DNA of 58,000 nucleotides. Source: Adiantum capillus-veneris (Eukaryota; Streptophyta; Polypodiopsida; Polypodiales; Pteridaceae). Position 1 is the first letter of the stretch; each line of letters opens with the position of its first letter. Below the pieces are notes generated by a model, which did not search any database, was not told the DNA's origin, and saw only the letters and a program-made list of their open reading frames with translations. Shown here piece after piece: positions 57,211-58,000 of this stretch. The stretch is taken from assembly GCA_014529385.2 (NCBI GenBank), contig CM043945.1, forward strand, positions 97,198,612 through 97,256,611, given 5' to 3'. The translations under genes and the position numbers were made by a program.

Positions 57211-58000
57211 TTGAAGAAAACTATAAAGGAGGTGTATACCATTGAAATGGAAACAATTGAGGAAGCGAGTAAAGATGTAATGAGTGTCCCATCCCATTAC
57301 AAGAAATATACTCTCCAAGACCAAAAAATCATAGTGAAAAAACCTGTAAGGGAACTAAGAAAGCAGGGTGAGTTATATGAAGGACTTGAATATGCAAAGA
57401 AAATAGATTTAGCTGAACCAAGAGAAGAGCCCAAACCTGCCTACATTGCGAATGACTTGACTGAAGAAGAAGAAGATCTTTTGCTAAGCTTATTGAAAAA
57501 ATACAGAGATATCTTTGCTTGGTCTTATAAAGATCTCAAGGGTGTTGATCCAAAAAATTGTCAACATACCATACCTATGAGAGATGATGCAAAACCAAGT
57601 AGACAACGTCCATATACTTATAATGAAACATTTTTCAACAAGATCAAAGAAGAGATAGAGAAGTTCAAGGATGCCGAATTCATTTATGAAATTGAAAACA
57701 CAGATTGGATGTCTCCAATTGTGCTGGTACCCAAGAAAAATGGAAAATTAAGAGTATGTGTCAATCTCAAAAAAGTGAATGCAGCCACCATTAGAGATAA
57801 CTATCCTTTTCCAATCACCGAACATGTTTTGCAATGAGTTGTAGAAAAAGAAGCTTACATGTTTTTAGATGGCTTTTCGGGGTACAATCAGCTTTTGGTT
57901 GATCCAAAAAATCAACATAAAATTGCATTTGCAACTGAATGGGGTATTTTTGCCTATAGGGTTATGCCTCTTGGGCTAACTAATGCTCCTGCCACCTTTT
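57211..58000 (+). pseudogene. gypsy reverse transcriptase, N-terminal half
   Basis: Reads Y-R-D-I-F-A-W-S-Y-K-D-L-K-G-V, D-W-M-S-P-I-V-L-V-P-K-K-N-G-K-L-R-V and D-N-Y-P-F-P-I-T-E. A TGA at 57835 (from CGA by context) follows, then motif A M-F-L-D-G-F-S-G-Y and R-V-M-P-L-G-L-T-N-A-P-A-T-F at the window edge. The Y-x-D-D block lies outside the window. The order is normal for Ty3/gypsy. Confidence 0.9.

Larger units (their letters stand above)
53881..58000 (+). mobile_element. Ty3/gypsy element, right part, cut by window end
   Basis: gag (in unit 8), gag tail, protease and the first half of RT follow in order on the plus strand. The 5' LTR and gag N-terminus are missing, replaced by the antisense integrase fragment. 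Stops at 56156 and 57835 and frameshifts in the gag tail make it inactive. The element differs from the Tat-type element at 7071-13710 and probably continues past 58000. Confidence 0.88.

Overview
The window looks like nuclear DNA of a land plant with a large, repeat-rich genome. Almost everything recognisable is retroelement debris: two Ty3/gypsy elements, a copia remnant, several LINEs, candidate LTRs, one DNA-transposon-like insertion, and long CT, GT/CA and poly-C tracts. The species cannot be named from the sequence; a conifer or another large-genome plant is a guess. No intact host gene, rRNA, tRNA or CRISPR array was seen. The only non-transposon coding candidate is a broken two-exon gene fragment at 1335-2582.

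Layout. 1-3400: a possible gypsy gag scrap, then the exon fragment flanked by two nearly identical copies of a 385-base segment. 3540-4480: very long CT/CA microsatellites with a 95-base unit duplicated among them. 7071-13710: a decayed Ty3/gypsy element of the Tat type on the minus strand, with gag, protease, RT, RNase H, a second RNase H and integrase. Its gag is split by a 1.34-kb TIR insertion whose removal restores the reading frame. 14535-18120: a copia integrase remnant, a region rich in tryptophan motifs and a candidate LTR. 18440-32500: interleaved LINE copies on both strands, many ending in the same 3' stem-loop, plus a diverged satellite and a GC-rich solo LTR inserted in a LINE. 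32500-37300: little that can be recognised, apart from a promoter-like stretch with G-boxes and AC/AT repeats. 37308-40848: a 5'-truncated LINE carrying a 94-base poly-C run.

40838-55146 is the most unusual part: eight head-to-tail units of 1787-1789 bases. Each unit joins an antisense integrase C-terminal fragment to a sense gag fragment of a gypsy element. All units share the same gag stops and frameshift, so those lesions predate amplification. The last unit runs directly into the gag tail, protease and reverse transcriptase of a gypsy element (55147-58000) that leaves the window. The first unit abuts the truncated LINE, and about 17 bases of apparent LINE sequence are carried in every unit. 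The array therefore seems to have formed in place by tandem duplication after the LINE/integrase junction existed, followed by local homogenisation. Units 6 and 7 are almost the same, and so are the integrase parts of units 3 and 4.

Nothing here forms a working pathway. The window is a record of nested insertion, decay and local amplification. Calls rest on motifs and repeat comparisons made by eye; copy ages, family names and genome copy numbers need database searches.
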